From NCBI GenBank assembly GCA_009377755.1, contig WHTM01000001.1, forward strand, positions 1 to 64,000: DNA of 64,000 nucleotides. Direction: 5' to 3'. A model generated the notes under the pieces. The model made no database searches. It had not been told where the DNA came from and saw nothing but the letters and a program-made list of their open reading frames with translations. The stretch is from Hyphomicrobiales bacterium (lineage in GTDB: Bacteria; Pseudomonadota; Alphaproteobacteria; Rhizobiales; Xanthobacteraceae). Positions 49,705-58,068 of this stretch are shown piece after piece (the stretch's first letter is position 1; each line of letters opens with the position of its first letter). The position numbers and the translations under genes are program-made.

Positions 49705-51084
49705 CTACCTGGCGACGTCGACCCAAAGCTCCATATTCGGGTGAATGCCGCAGAAAACCAGAAACTCGCCCTCGTGCGGAAAGGCGATCTCCACGGTCTC
49801 GCCGGGCTCCTGCGCACCGGAATCGTAGTCCAGTTTCGGGGCGAAGACGCGCGCATTGTGGGTGCGAGTATCGTTGTTGAGGATCCACAGACGCGCCCCG
49901 CGCTTGAGCCCGATGTGGGCGGGGTCGAAGCGCTTTTCATGCTGCGTCACCGTCGTCGTGAACGACACCGGCAGGGCGGGACGCGCCTGGCCGGGAACAA
50001 TTCTTGCCGGCGGCCGCGGGTCGGTTGCGCTGTCGAGCGTGCGCAGGAAGGCGATCAGGTCGGCGCGCTCGCGGTCCGTCAGGCTGATCCGGGTGGGGAG
50101 GTCCTTCGACAGCGTCGAACGGCGTATGATGCCGTTCTCGTAGTGGCGGCTCACCTCGTCGAGGCTCTTCAGGGACCCGTCGTGCATGTAGGGTGCAGAG
50201 TGGCCGATCTCGCGCAGCCCCGGCGTCTTGAACGCGTGCTCGGCCGCTTCAAGCCGCAGCACCGTGCCGCGTCCGCGATCTTCGTCCGGCCGGCCAATAT
50301 CGTGGAAGGCGTAGTCGGTGAACGCGAAGCCGCTGTGGCAATTGCTGCAGCCGGCCTTGCCGGTGAACAGCCTGAAGCCTGCGACTTCGCTGCGGGTTAG
50401 CGCTGCCGCATCGCCTTCGATCCAGCGGTCGAACCGGGTCGGCGGCGACACCAGCGTGCGCTCGTAGACAGCGATGGCCTTGGCAATCGTGGCGCGGCTG
50501 ATTTCCGGCGTGCGCGGAAACGCCTTGGCAAACGCATTCGCCAGCGCGGGATCCTTCGCCAGACGTCGCACGGCCTCCGCCATGGGTAGCCCCATTTCGT
50601 CAGGCGACTCGATCGGTCCCGCCACCTGTTCCTCGAGACTGCGGGCGCGTCCGTCCCAGAACACGTGCGTCGCCCAGGCTAGATTCCAGAGCGTCGGCGT
50701 ATGCCGCACGATCGGTCGCTTGGCGACGCCCTCGCCGCGCGTGCGTCCGTCGGCGAATCCTTTCGTGCGGACGTGGCACGAGGCGCAGGAGATCGTCCCG
50801 TTGGCCGACAAGCGGGGATCATGAAACAACGCCTCGCCGAGCGCGTGCTTGTCATCTGAGTAAGGATTGTCGGCGGGAAACGGCACCGTCGGCGGCCGGC
50901 GAAACTTGGCCTTGAGGACTGCAAGCACCGCGTCTGCATCCGATGCCGCCGCGACGGTTCGCGACGCCGACGCCGAAGGCGCACGCGCCAGCAGCACGGC
51001 CGCGCCCAACCCGCCGATGACCCCGCCGCAAACGAGAGCCGCGGCCACAAGACCGATCAGCGGCTTGGCAAATGTCGCCCGCAT
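49705..51084 (-). CDS. Diheme cytochrome c peroxidase fused to an amicyanin-like copper domain
   Basis: 459 residues. An N-terminal signal/anchor (residues about 8-33) precedes a MauG/CcpA-type domain with two c-type heme sites, Cys100-A-S-Cys103-His104 and Cys246-S-N-Cys249-His250, and Met300 as a likely axial ligand. The last about 85 residues (374-459) are a cupredoxin with His409, Cys445, His448 and Met451 in a C-x2-H-x2-M loop (FCGIHPNM), as in amicyanin. It should transfer electrons between a type 1 copper and hemes in the periplasm. It is coupled by TAATG to the gene at 51084-51962. Confidence 0.88.
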   Translation of the reverse strand: MRATFAKPLIGLVAAALVCGGVIGGLGAAVLLARAPSASASRTVAAASDADAVLAVLKAKFRRPPTVPFPADNPYSDDKHALGEALFHDPRLSANGTISCASCHVRTKGFADGRTRGEGVAKRPIVRHTPTLWNLAWATHVFWDGRARSLEEQVAGPIESPDEMGLPMAEAVRRLAKDPALANAFAKAFPRTPEISRATIAKAIAVYERTLVSPPTRFDRWIEGDAAALTRSEVAGFRLFTGKAGCSNCHSGFAFTDYAFHDIGRPDEDRGRGTVLRLEAAEHAFKTPGLREIGHSAPYMHDGSLKSLDEVSRHYENGIIRRSTLSKDLPTRISLTDRERADLIAFLRTLDSATDPRPPARIVPGQARPALPVSFTTTVTQHEKRFDPAHIGLKRGARLWILNNDTRTHNARVFAPKLDYDSGAQEPGETVEIAFPHEGEFLVFCGIHPNMELWVDVAR

Positions 51085-51962
51085 TACATCAGCGGACCCG
51101 CCGCCAGTTCGACCTGCGCGATCATTGCCAAGACGTCTGCGTGATTCTTCATCGGCTGCTTGGGCGGCATCGCCGATGGGAACACGGCCTTCAGGTCGGC
51201 CAGCCGCGCTTGCACGTCCTTCAGTGCGCGCGCATCCTTCTTGTCCAGCGCGGCGGAGACGCTTTCGATCATCGCCGTGGCCTCCCAGACGAAACCGCGC
51301 GCATCCTGGTATTCGACCGGCTTGCCGATGCGCCCCTTGACGATCGCTTCCTCGTATTCACCGGCCGCGGACTTGAGCAGCTCGAGCGCCAGCTCCACCG
51401 TGAACGGCGCCCAGTTCACGCCCTTGGTCTTGAGGCCCGCATCGGCTTTCGCCAGTGCGTCCTGTACCGTCTTCAGCGCCTTGGCGTAGTCGGCTCCACC
51501 CTTCTTGCGCTTCACGGTATTGGCGAGAACCTTGAGCGTGGCCTCGAACGGCGCAACACCGTAGTCCTTCAAGTGGCCGCGAATCGCGCCATAGATCTCC
51601 TCGCTGGGATGCAGGAAGTGCGGAAGCGCCGCGTTCCACTGCCGCTCGTCGACGAGCTGGTTGCCGACCAACAAGTGACCGCGCATTTGCGCAATCCGCA
51701 GGCCGAACTGCAGGTCCGGCGGAAGTTTCGCCGAGCCACCTTCACCGCCCTCGCCTTCACCGCCCTCGGCGCCATGCCGCATGTGCTGCGCGAGCACGAT
51801 GGCGGATGTGGCGGTGCGCGGCACCGCCGGAGCGCGGGCATCCATGGGCGGAGATTTGACCGGACTAGCCGCACCGGCCGGGTTGGGCTCCGCCGGAATG
51901 GCGCCGGTGCCGGCGACCACGAAGGCGCCGACGCCGAGCCAGATTTTCGTACTGGTCTTCAT
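51084..51962 (-). CDS. Unrecognised exported protein coupled to the peroxidase-cupredoxin fusion
   Basis: 292 residues. There is a signal-like N-terminus (MKTSTKIWLGVGAFVVAGTG), then a Pro/Ala and Glu/Gly-rich linker (residues about 25-80, with EGGEGEGGEGG). An all-helical domain follows (about residues 83-290) starting LQFGLRIAQMRGHLLVGNQLV, with ALPHFLHPSEEIYGAI and several His and acidic residues. The sequence recalls imelysin/EfeO-like periplasmic helical bundles but I cannot assign it. Its stop overlaps the peroxidase start, so the two are co-translated and probably work together. Confidence 0.75.
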   Translation of the reverse strand: MKTSTKIWLGVGAFVVAGTGAIPAEPNPAGAASPVKSPPMDARAPAVPRTATSAIVLAQHMRHGAEGGEGEGGEGGSAKLPPDLQFGLRIAQMRGHLLVGNQLVDERQWNAALPHFLHPSEEIYGAIRGHLKDYGVAPFEATLKVLANTVKRKKGGADYAKALKTVQDALAKADAGLKTKGVNWAPFTVELALELLKSAAGEYEEAIVKGRIGKPVEYQDARGFVWEATAMIESVSAALDKKDARALKDVQARLADLKAVFPSAMPPKQPMKNHADVLAMIAQVELAAGPLM

Positions 51963-52207
51963 CGGTTATCTCCCACGGACGAGGCGGCCGGCCGTGCGGC
52001 GCCGGCCACGGCGACCGCTCCCCCCGGCACCATTAGACCGCCGAGGCGACAGGGTCCAGTAAAGTCATTGTTTTTAATGGTTCCAATCAAAGGTCTTAAT
52101 TACTCCAATGAAGAGTAGTCTAAGTGTTCCACCCATGAAATCTGTTGTAATCGCCGGAGCGCGCCAGCATTCATTGAACGACAACGTGGCCCTTGTTCGC
52201 GTACGGA
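51963..52207. promoter_or_regulatory. Divergent AT-rich intergenic region
   Basis: The stretch 52050-52130 is distinctly AT-rich compared with its surroundings and separates two divergent units (exported protein/peroxidase and the PiuC-like gene). It probably carries both promoters. I looked for an iron-control (Irr/RirA-type) palindrome and saw no clear one, though iron or oxidative regulation would fit the genes. Confidence 0.4.
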
Positions 52208-52879
52208 ATGGCATCGGTGCAGATCGTTATCGGAAACGTGCTGTCGACTGGCGACATTGAGGCCGCGCGCGCCGCGCTGCAGCGCGCGCGGTTCGTCGAT
52301 GGACGCACCACCGCCGGCTTTGCCGCGCGGGAGGTGAAGAACAACACCCAGGCCGCAGGCAGCAACCGCTCGCTGGAAACGGTGCGCGCCCTGGTGACCG
52401 AACGCATCCTCGCCAACGAGGTGTTCCGCCTCGCCGTACGGCCCAAGGCGCTCACGCCGCTGACGTTCTCCCGCTACGAGCCCGGCATGAACTACGGCAG
52501 CCACGTCGACGACCCGCTGATGCACGGCATGCGCACGGATGTCTCTTTCACCCTGTTCCTGAGCGATCCGCGAAGCTACGACGGCGGCGAACTGGTGATC
52601 GAATCCGCCAGCGGCGACGACGCGATCAAGCTCGACGCGGGCGCGCTCGTCGCTTATCCGGCGACGACGCTACATCGGGTCAATGCGGTCGGGAGCGGCC
52701 AACGCCTCGCCGCCGTCGGCTGGGCGCGCAGCTTCATCCGCGACGACGCGCAGCGTGAGCTGCTGTTCGACCTCGACACCGCCCGCCGGCAGATTTTTTC
52801 ACGCGAAGGAAAAACGGCGGAGTTCGACCTGATCTCGAAGTCGGTCGCCAACCTGATGCGGATGTGGAGCGAGGACTAG
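52208..52879 (+). CDS. PiuC/PKHD-type Fe(II)/2-oxoglutarate dioxygenase
   Basis: 223 residues from the ATG at 52208. The facial triad HxD...H is visible as His99 and Asp101 (SHVDDPLMHG) and His156 (TTLHRV), with Arg166 placed for 2-oxoglutarate. The C-terminal RDDAQRELLFDLDTA block is specific to PiuC-like hydroxylases, which usually sit next to TonB siderophore receptors. No receptor is present here. It is divergent from the peroxidase-cupredoxin operon. Confidence 0.92.
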   Translation: MASVQIVIGNVLSTGDIEAARAALQRARFVDGRTTAGFAAREVKNNTQAAGSNRSLETVRALVTERILANEVFRLAVRPKALTPLTFSRYEPGMNYGSHVDDPLMHGMRTDVSFTLFLSDPRSYDGGELVIESASGDDAIKLDAGALVAYPATTLHRVNAVGSGQRLAAVGWARSFIRDDAQRELLFDLDTARRQIFSREGKTAEFDLISKSVANLMRMWSED

Positions 52880-52921
52880 CGCGCCGCACTGTACAGGCGC
52901 CGATCAAAGGAGAGCTGACCG

Positions 52922-53296
52922 GTGACTGATCCGAAGAACGATCCCGCACGATGCATCCCCATCCTTGCATCGCTCAACATCGACGAAACGCACGATTTCT
53001 ATGTCGGCAAGCTCGGCTTCACGAGCACCGTGTACAAGGAGCACAACTATCTCATTGTCAGGCGCGATGAGATGGAGATTCATTTCTGGCTCAGCGACGA
53101 CAGGCGGTTTCCGGAAAACACATCCTGCTATATCCGCGGCGGCCAGATCGTCGCACTCTACGATGAATACCGGGCACGCAAGATCCCGAAGCTGTCTGAG
53201 TTCACCGTACGGCCCTGGAACATGAAGGAGTTCTACGTGATCGACCCGCACGGCAATCTGTTGCGGTTCGGGTGCATCCCCGAGGAGGCTGCATAG
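52922..53296 (+). CDS. VOC-family protein (bleomycin-resistance-like)
   Basis: 124 residues starting at GTG 52922 with GGAG upstream. It has the VOC fold, with IPILASLNIDETHDFYVGKLGF and a closing EFYVIDPHGNLLRFG. The His/Glu metal set is partly replaced (Ile/Ala in the first strand), as in the bleomycin-binding type that acts by sequestration. Resistance or small-molecule binding is possible. It starts 42 bases after the dioxygenase gene. Confidence 0.82.
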   Translation: MTDPKNDPARCIPILASLNIDETHDFYVGKLGFTSTVYKEHNYLIVRRDEMEIHFWLSDDRRFPENTSCYIRGGQIVALYDEYRARKIPKLSEFTVRPWNMKEFYVIDPHGNLLRFGCIPEEAA

Positions 53297-53388
53297 CATA
53301 GCGACGCCGCCGCTGGTTCTGACCGCGGCACCGCTGCTGGGGAAATCGTCACAGAGCCGTAGTAGGCTGGCGTGTGGAGGGCGCTGCC

Positions 53389-55002
53389 ATGACTTACCGC
53401 TGGCCTACTCGGCTTGACGTCGACGCGTTCGCAACCATCAATCGCCGCCGGCTGCTGCAAGGTCTCGGCACGTCCGCGCTCGTTACCGCGACGGGCGGAC
53501 TTTTTTCCGGCCGCGTTTGGGCTAATCCGGTCTTTCCGGCTAATCCGTTCGCGCTCGGCGTCGCCTCCGGCGATCCCGCTCCGGACGGCTTCGTCATTTG
53601 GACGAAGATTGCACCACGGCCGCTCGAGCACGGCAGCGGCATGCCGAAGAAGACGGTGGAGGTCGATTGGATGGTCGGCGCCGATCCGCACCTGCGCCAA
53701 GTCGTCCAGCAAGGCAAAGCGCTCGCCCGCCCTGAACTTGGCCACGCCGTCCACGTCGAGGTCGGCGACCTCGAGCCGGCGCGGAACTACTTCTATCGGT
53801 TCACGATCGGCGACGAGCGGAGCCGCCTCGGCCGCGCTCGCACGCTGCCGGCGCCCGGATCGCCGATAGGGCAAATCCGATTTGGCGTCGCCGGCTGCCA
53901 GCGCTACGAGGACGGCTTCTTCACCGCCTACCGGCACCTTGCCCAGGAGCGGTTCGACTTCGTCTTCCACTACGGCGACTACATCTACGAACACCGCATC
54001 CTGCGTCCGGGCGACCGCAATCTGCGCGTAGCGCGGGTGATGCCGGGCGAACCTGACGAGATCCATACACTCGACGACTACCGGCACCGTTACGCAGTCT
54101 ACAAGAGCGACGTCGACCTGCAGCTCGCGCATGCTTCGGCACCGTTCCTGATGAGCTACGACGACCACGAGGTCGACAACAATTGGGCGAGCGATATTTC
54201 TGAGGAGAACGTCCCGCGCGAGCTGTTCCTGTTGCGCCGGGCCGCCGCGTTCCAAGCCTGGTACGAGCACATGCCGGTACGCAGGGCGCTGATCCCGCGC
54301 GGCCCGGACATGCTGATGTATCGGCGCTTTGCCATCGGCGATCTGTTGATCATGAACGTGCTCGACACGCGGCACTACCGCTCCGATCAGGCCTGCGGTG
54401 ACAGGGTCAAGCCCGACTGCAAGGAAGCGCTCGATGCCGCACGCACGATGCTGGGGGAGCGACAGGAGCGCTGGCTGACCGACAGCTTCAAGGGCGCAAG
54501 CGGCCGTTGGACCGTGCTGGGTCAGCAAGTAATGATGATGCGCATCGACTACGATGCCGACCCGAATGTCGTTGGGCTCAACATGGATGCCTGGGATGGC
54601 GCACCCGTTGCGCGGCAGCGGCTACTGACTGCCGCCGAGGAGGCGAAGCTCGCCAATCTCGTCGTCCTGACCGGCGACGTGCACAGCCACTGGGCCGGCG
54701 AGTTCAAACGGAGCTTCGGCGACGAGAATTCACAGTCGGTCGGCGTCGAATTTACCGGAACGTCGATTGCGTCAGGAGGCGACGGCTTCGACAGCAACGA
54801 TTGGTCCACGTCGGTTCTTGCACAGAACCCACATGTCAAACTCTTCAACAGCCAGCGCGGCTACACGCGCCACGTCGTAACGCCGGAGCGCTGGCAGGCC
54901 GATTTCCGGGTGCTCGACAAGGTCAGCACACGCGGTGGTAAGGTGTCTACACGCAGCAGCCTGGTGGCCGAGAGCGGCAAGAGCGTGCTGATGCCGCTGT
55001 AA
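53389..55002 (+). CDS. phoD: PhoD-type alkaline phosphatase
   Basis: 537 residues from the ATG at 53389, preceded by GGAGGG. The Tat signal contains RRRLLQGLG near residue 24 and ends near VWAN. The PhoD domain follows: PFALGVASGDPAPDGFVIWTK, the metal-binding FHYGDYIYE, YDDHEVDNNW and LTGDVHSHWA. It releases phosphate from mono- and diesters outside the cell using Fe3+ and Ca2+. It is probably induced by phosphate starvation, though no Pho box was identified. Confidence 0.94.
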   Translation: MTYRWPTRLDVDAFATINRRRLLQGLGTSALVTATGGLFSGRVWANPVFPANPFALGVASGDPAPDGFVIWTKIAPRPLEHGSGMPKKTVEVDWMVGADPHLRQVVQQGKALARPELGHAVHVEVGDLEPARNYFYRFTIGDERSRLGRARTLPAPGSPIGQIRFGVAGCQRYEDGFFTAYRHLAQERFDFVFHYGDYIYEHRILRPGDRNLRVARVMPGEPDEIHTLDDYRHRYAVYKSDVDLQLAHASAPFLMSYDDHEVDNNWASDISEENVPRELFLLRRAAAFQAWYEHMPVRRALIPRGPDMLMYRRFAIGDLLIMNVLDTRHYRSDQACGDRVKPDCKEALDAARTMLGERQERWLTDSFKGASGRWTVLGQQVMMMRIDYDADPNVVGLNMDAWDGAPVARQRLLTAAEEAKLANLVVLTGDVHSHWAGEFKRSFGDENSQSVGVEFTGTSIASGGDGFDSNDWSTSVLAQNPHVKLFNSQRGYTRHVVTPERWQADFRVLDKVSTRGGKVSTRSSLVAESGKSVLMPL

Positions 55003-55019
55003 GCGGCACCATTGCCGAA

Positions 55020-55208
55020 CTATCCGAACAGGACCTCGAAAAGCCCGAAGCCCAACGTCGCCGTCACGACGGCTTCGATGGCGTTGAAGGGCAATTCGCC
55101 GATCACGTTGGCCACCTCATAAAACACGATTTGGCCAAGCGGAAACACGACGCAGAGGGTGACTGCCACGCAGGCCACCCGCAGCACGAGTTGATTGCTC
55201 TCGGTCAC
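55020..55208 (-). CDS. Small two-helix membrane protein
   Basis: 62 residues from GTG at 55208, preceded by GGGGAGGAA. The sequence has two hydrophobic stretches (residues about 8-30 and 38-60), so it should span the membrane twice. It lies 26 bases after the Mrp/ApbC gene on the same strand and converges on phoD (17 bases). No family is recognised. Confidence 0.65.
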   Translation of the reverse strand: MTESNQLVLRVACVAVTLCVVFPLGQIVFYEVANVIGELPFNAIEAVVTATLGFGLFEVLFG

Positions 55209-55234
55209 TATTCCTCCCCTACCCCAATACCCGT

Positions 55235-56365
55235 CTACGCTTCGATCACGATCTTCGGCGCCGCACGCGCGCCGGCCCCGAGCTGGTCGCGCACCTTGGC
55301 GGCGATGCCACGATAAATCTCTGCGTGCGCACCGTCCGGCTCAGTGGCCACCACCGGCAGCCCTGCGTCAGACTTCTCGCGGATCGTCATGTGCAGCGGC
55401 ACCTCGCCGAGGAACGGCACCTTGAGCCGCTCGGCCTCTTGGCGTGCGCCGCCGTGGCCGAAGATATCCGAGCGCGTGCCGCATTCGGGGCACAGGAAGT
55501 AGCTCATGTTCTCGACGATGCCGAGCACGGGCACGTTGACGCGCTTGAACATGGCGATGCCGCGCCGCGCATCGATCAGCGCAAGGTCCTGCGGCGTGGA
55601 AACGATGACGGCACCCTTGAGCGGTACCTGCTGCGCCATGGTAAGCTGCGCGTCTCCGGTGCCGGGAGGCATGTCGACCACCATCACATCAAGCGTTCCC
55701 CACTCGACTTCACGCAACATCTGGGTCAGAGCCGAGATGACCATCGGTCCGCGCCAGATCATCGGCGTCTCTTCCTCAATCAGGAAGCCGATTGACATCA
55801 CCGTCAAGCCGTATCGGGTGATCGGCTTCAGCCGCGTGCCGCCGATGGTCTGCGGCTTCTCACGGATGGCGAGCAGCTTCGGCAGCGACGGGCCGTAGAT
55901 GTCGGCGTCGAGGATGCCGACCTTGAGGCCGAGGTCGCGCAGGCCGAGCGCAAGGTTGACCGCGGTGGTCGATTTTCCGACGCCACCCTTGCCGGACGCG
56001 ACGGCAATGATCGCCTCGACGCCCGGGACGCCGATCATGCCCTGGCCATGCCCGGGCGCCGCCCCCTGCTGTCCGTGCGTCGGCGCGGCCGGCTGCGGAC
56101 GGGCGCCCCCTGCCCCGGCTTTGCGCTCCGCGGTCAATGCCACCATCACCGACTGCACGCCGGGAAGCGTCCGCACAGCATCTTCGGCGCGCTTGCGCAC
56201 CGGTTCCCATTGCTGCACCACCGTTGCGTCGACGGCGATCGAGAAGAACACCTTGCCGTCGTTCGCGACGATCTCGGATAGCACGCCGGTCTGCGGCAAT
56301 GGCTGTCCGTCCGGCGCGGGAATCTTGGCCAGAGCGGCGAGAACCTGATCTTTGCTGACGGCCAT
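55235..56365 (-). CDS. apbC: Mrp/ApbC-type iron-sulfur carrier ATPase
   Basis: 376 residues. An N-terminal MIP18 (DUF59) domain (residues 1-90) is followed by the P-loop with the deviant Walker A motif GKGGVGKSTTAVNLALGL. The cluster-binding pair appears in YFLCPECGTRSDIFG (CPxC). It assembles or transfers Fe-S clusters to target enzymes in the cytosol. ATG at 56365. The small membrane protein follows on the same strand. Confidence 0.94.
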   Translation of the reverse strand: MAVSKDQVLAALAKIPAPDGQPLPQTGVLSEIVANDGKVFFSIAVDATVVQQWEPVRKRAEDAVRTLPGVQSVMVALTAERKAGAGGARPQPAAPTHGQQGAAPGHGQGMIGVPGVEAIIAVASGKGGVGKSTTAVNLALGLRDLGLKVGILDADIYGPSLPKLLAIREKPQTIGGTRLKPITRYGLTVMSIGFLIEEETPMIWRGPMVISALTQMLREVEWGTLDVMVVDMPPGTGDAQLTMAQQVPLKGAVIVSTPQDLALIDARRGIAMFKRVNVPVLGIVENMSYFLCPECGTRSDIFGHGGARQEAERLKVPFLGEVPLHMTIREKSDAGLPVVATEPDGAHAEIYRGIAAKVRDQLGAGARAAPKIVIEA

Positions 56366-56536
56366 GCGGCGACCTTGGGTGCGACATCTCGGGCGGAAAC
56401 GAGCGCCACCATAAGGGGGCCATGTCGGCGGTCAATGGCACCAGAACAGGAGAGTTGACGAAAGCCCGGTGCGCCGCAATGACTTGGCTCCGAAGCGGCC
56501 TGCTCGGCTGTTGCATAGATAGGAATGGAGGACACG

Positions 56537-57406
56537 ATGGCAAAGGTGGCGTTTATCGGACTGGGCGTCATGGGCTATCCGATGGCGCGCCATCTCAAGG
56601 CCAAGGGCGGTCACGAGGTCACGGTCTACAACCGCACCCGCGCCAAGGCCGACAAATGGGTCTCCGAGAACGGCGGCCAGGCCGCGGCGACGCCGCGCGA
56701 GGCGGCGCAGGGGCAGGATTTCGTCATATGCTGCGTCGGCAACGACGACGACCTGCGCCACGTGACGCTTGGCGAGAACGGCGCCTTCCACGGCATGGCC
56801 AAAGGCGCTGTGTTCGTCGACCACACCACCGCCTCCGCCGAGATCGCGCGCGAGCTCGACGCGGCGGCCAAGACGGGCGGCTTCGGCTTTGTCGATGCGC
56901 CGGTGTCGGGCGGCCAGGCCGGCGCCGAGAACGGCGTGCTCACGGTGATGTGCGGCGGCGATGCCGGCGCTTACGGCCGCGCCGAGCCGGTGATCGCCGC
57001 CTATGCGCGCATGTGCAAGCTGCTCGGGCCGGCGGGCTCGGGCCAGCTTACTAAGATGGTCAACCAGATCTGCATCGCCGGCTGTGTGCAGGGGCTGTCG
57101 GAAGCGATTCATTTCGGCAAGAAGGCCGGCCTCGACATCGAGGCGGTGGTCGCCGTGATCTCCAAAGGCGCGGCGCAGTCGTGGCAGATGGAGAACCGCT
57201 ACAAGGCCATGAACGAGGGCAAGTTCGACTTCGGCTTCGCCGTCGACTGGATGCGCAAGGACCTCGGCATCTGCATGGCCGAAGCCAAGCGCAGCGGCGC
57301 GCATCTGCCGGTCACGGCGCTGGTCGACCAGTTCTATGCGCAGGTGCAGACGATGGGCGGCAAGCGATGGGACACGTCCAGCCTGATCGCGTTGCTGGAG
57401 CGGTGA
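56537..57406 (+). CDS. 3-hydroxyisobutyrate-dehydrogenase-like oxidoreductase
   Basis: 289 residues from the ATG at 56537 with GGAGG upstream. The N-terminal Rossmann motif FIGLGVMGYPMARHL, DAPVSGGQAGAENGVLTVMCGG and the catalytic-lysine helix GSGQLTKMVNQICIAG place it in the beta-hydroxyacid dehydrogenase family. The Arg after the second strand (YNRTRAK) suggests NADP(H). It may act on 3-hydroxyisobutyrate, tartronate semialdehyde or a succinic-semialdehyde-type substrate. Confidence 0.9.
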   Translation: MAKVAFIGLGVMGYPMARHLKAKGGHEVTVYNRTRAKADKWVSENGGQAAATPREAAQGQDFVICCVGNDDDLRHVTLGENGAFHGMAKGAVFVDHTTASAEIARELDAAAKTGGFGFVDAPVSGGQAGAENGVLTVMCGGDAGAYGRAEPVIAAYARMCKLLGPAGSGQLTKMVNQICIAGCVQGLSEAIHFGKKAGLDIEAVVAVISKGAAQSWQMENRYKAMNEGKFDFGFAVDWMRKDLGICMAEAKRSGAHLPVTALVDQFYAQVQTMGGKRWDTSSLIALLER

Positions 57407-57553
57407 GCGGAACCGTCGCACTGCGGCCCGCGACAGCGGACGACTATCGCTTCGCGCTCGATCTCTCTACGAGCGCTTCAATTTGCCGTCGTCAGCGAAA
57501 CCGGGACGAAATTCATGATGCGGCTGGAAGCGAGGCGGCTGCTATCGTCCTGA
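57403..57553 (+). pseudogene. Decayed GNAT acetyltransferase gene with internal deletion and frameshift
   Basis: A GTG at 57403 overlaps the preceding stop (GTGA) and encodes VSGTVALRPATADDYRFALDL, a typical GNAT start. After about 20 codons the frame shifts. The second frame, from about 57479, continues QFAVVSETGTKFMMRLEARR, the typical C-terminal end of such proteins, and stops at 57551-57553. The acetyl-CoA-binding centre (about 100 residues) is missing. Only the two ends remain, so it is almost certainly non-functional. It overlaps the 3' end of the isochorismatase gene. Confidence 0.75.
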
Positions 57554-58061
57554 TCTCATACATTGCCGTCAGCCATTCGACCATCATCACGCGGTGACGG
57601 TGGTCGCAGCACGCCATCGCATCGTCGGCAAGAACAACGTCCAGCCCCCGTTGGGCTGCGTCGGCAGCGGTAAGACCGACACAACCGTCGATGAATGCTC
57701 CGGCCAACACGAGAGTCCCGACACCCAACGCTTGCAGTTGTTGCTCGAATTCCGTCCCCAGGAACGCACTGTTCGCTGTCTTGGCGATGAACCGCGCCGT
57801 GGACGGCATCACCAGTCCCTCGACAAAAGCAATGTCCTCGGTTCCCGCGATCAAGCAGGCGACGTCGTACTTCAACATCAGTCTCGACCAGGTGCTGCGG
57901 TCGGCCTTGTGCACGACGCGGATATCGAACACCGGTAGGTCCGCCGCCACATAATCGGCCGCGAGCCTGTTGATCACCGGAAGCAAGGCCGGGAGCTGCG
58001 CCGCGCGATCCGGCTCGCGAAACATCCAGCGCTGCATGTCGACGATCGCGAGAGCCTGCAT
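57513..58061 (-). CDS. Isochorismatase-family cysteine hydrolase
   Basis: 182 residues. The catalytic triad is Asp8 (IVDMQ), Lys94 (AKTANSAF) and Cys127 (GAFIDGCVGLTAADA). Family enzymes include nicotinamidase, carbamoylsarcosine amidase and biuret-type hydrolases; no substrate is evident. Its last about 40 bases overlap the GNAT relic on the plus strand. A PaaG-like gene is immediately upstream (7 bases). Confidence 0.88.
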   Translation of the reverse strand: MQALAIVDMQRWMFREPDRAAQLPALLPVINRLAADYVAADLPVFDIRVVHKADRSTWSRLMLKYDVACLIAGTEDIAFVEGLVMPSTARFIAKTANSAFLGTEFEQQLQALGVGTLVLAGAFIDGCVGLTAADAAQRGLDVVLADDAMACCDHRHRVMMVEWLTAMYEIRTIAAASLPAAS

Positions 58062-58068
58062 GCCAGGT

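Noticed and set aside
51963-52207. Irr/RirA-type iron box in the divergent region
   Set aside because: The region is AT-rich, but no convincing palindrome matching an iron control element was found.
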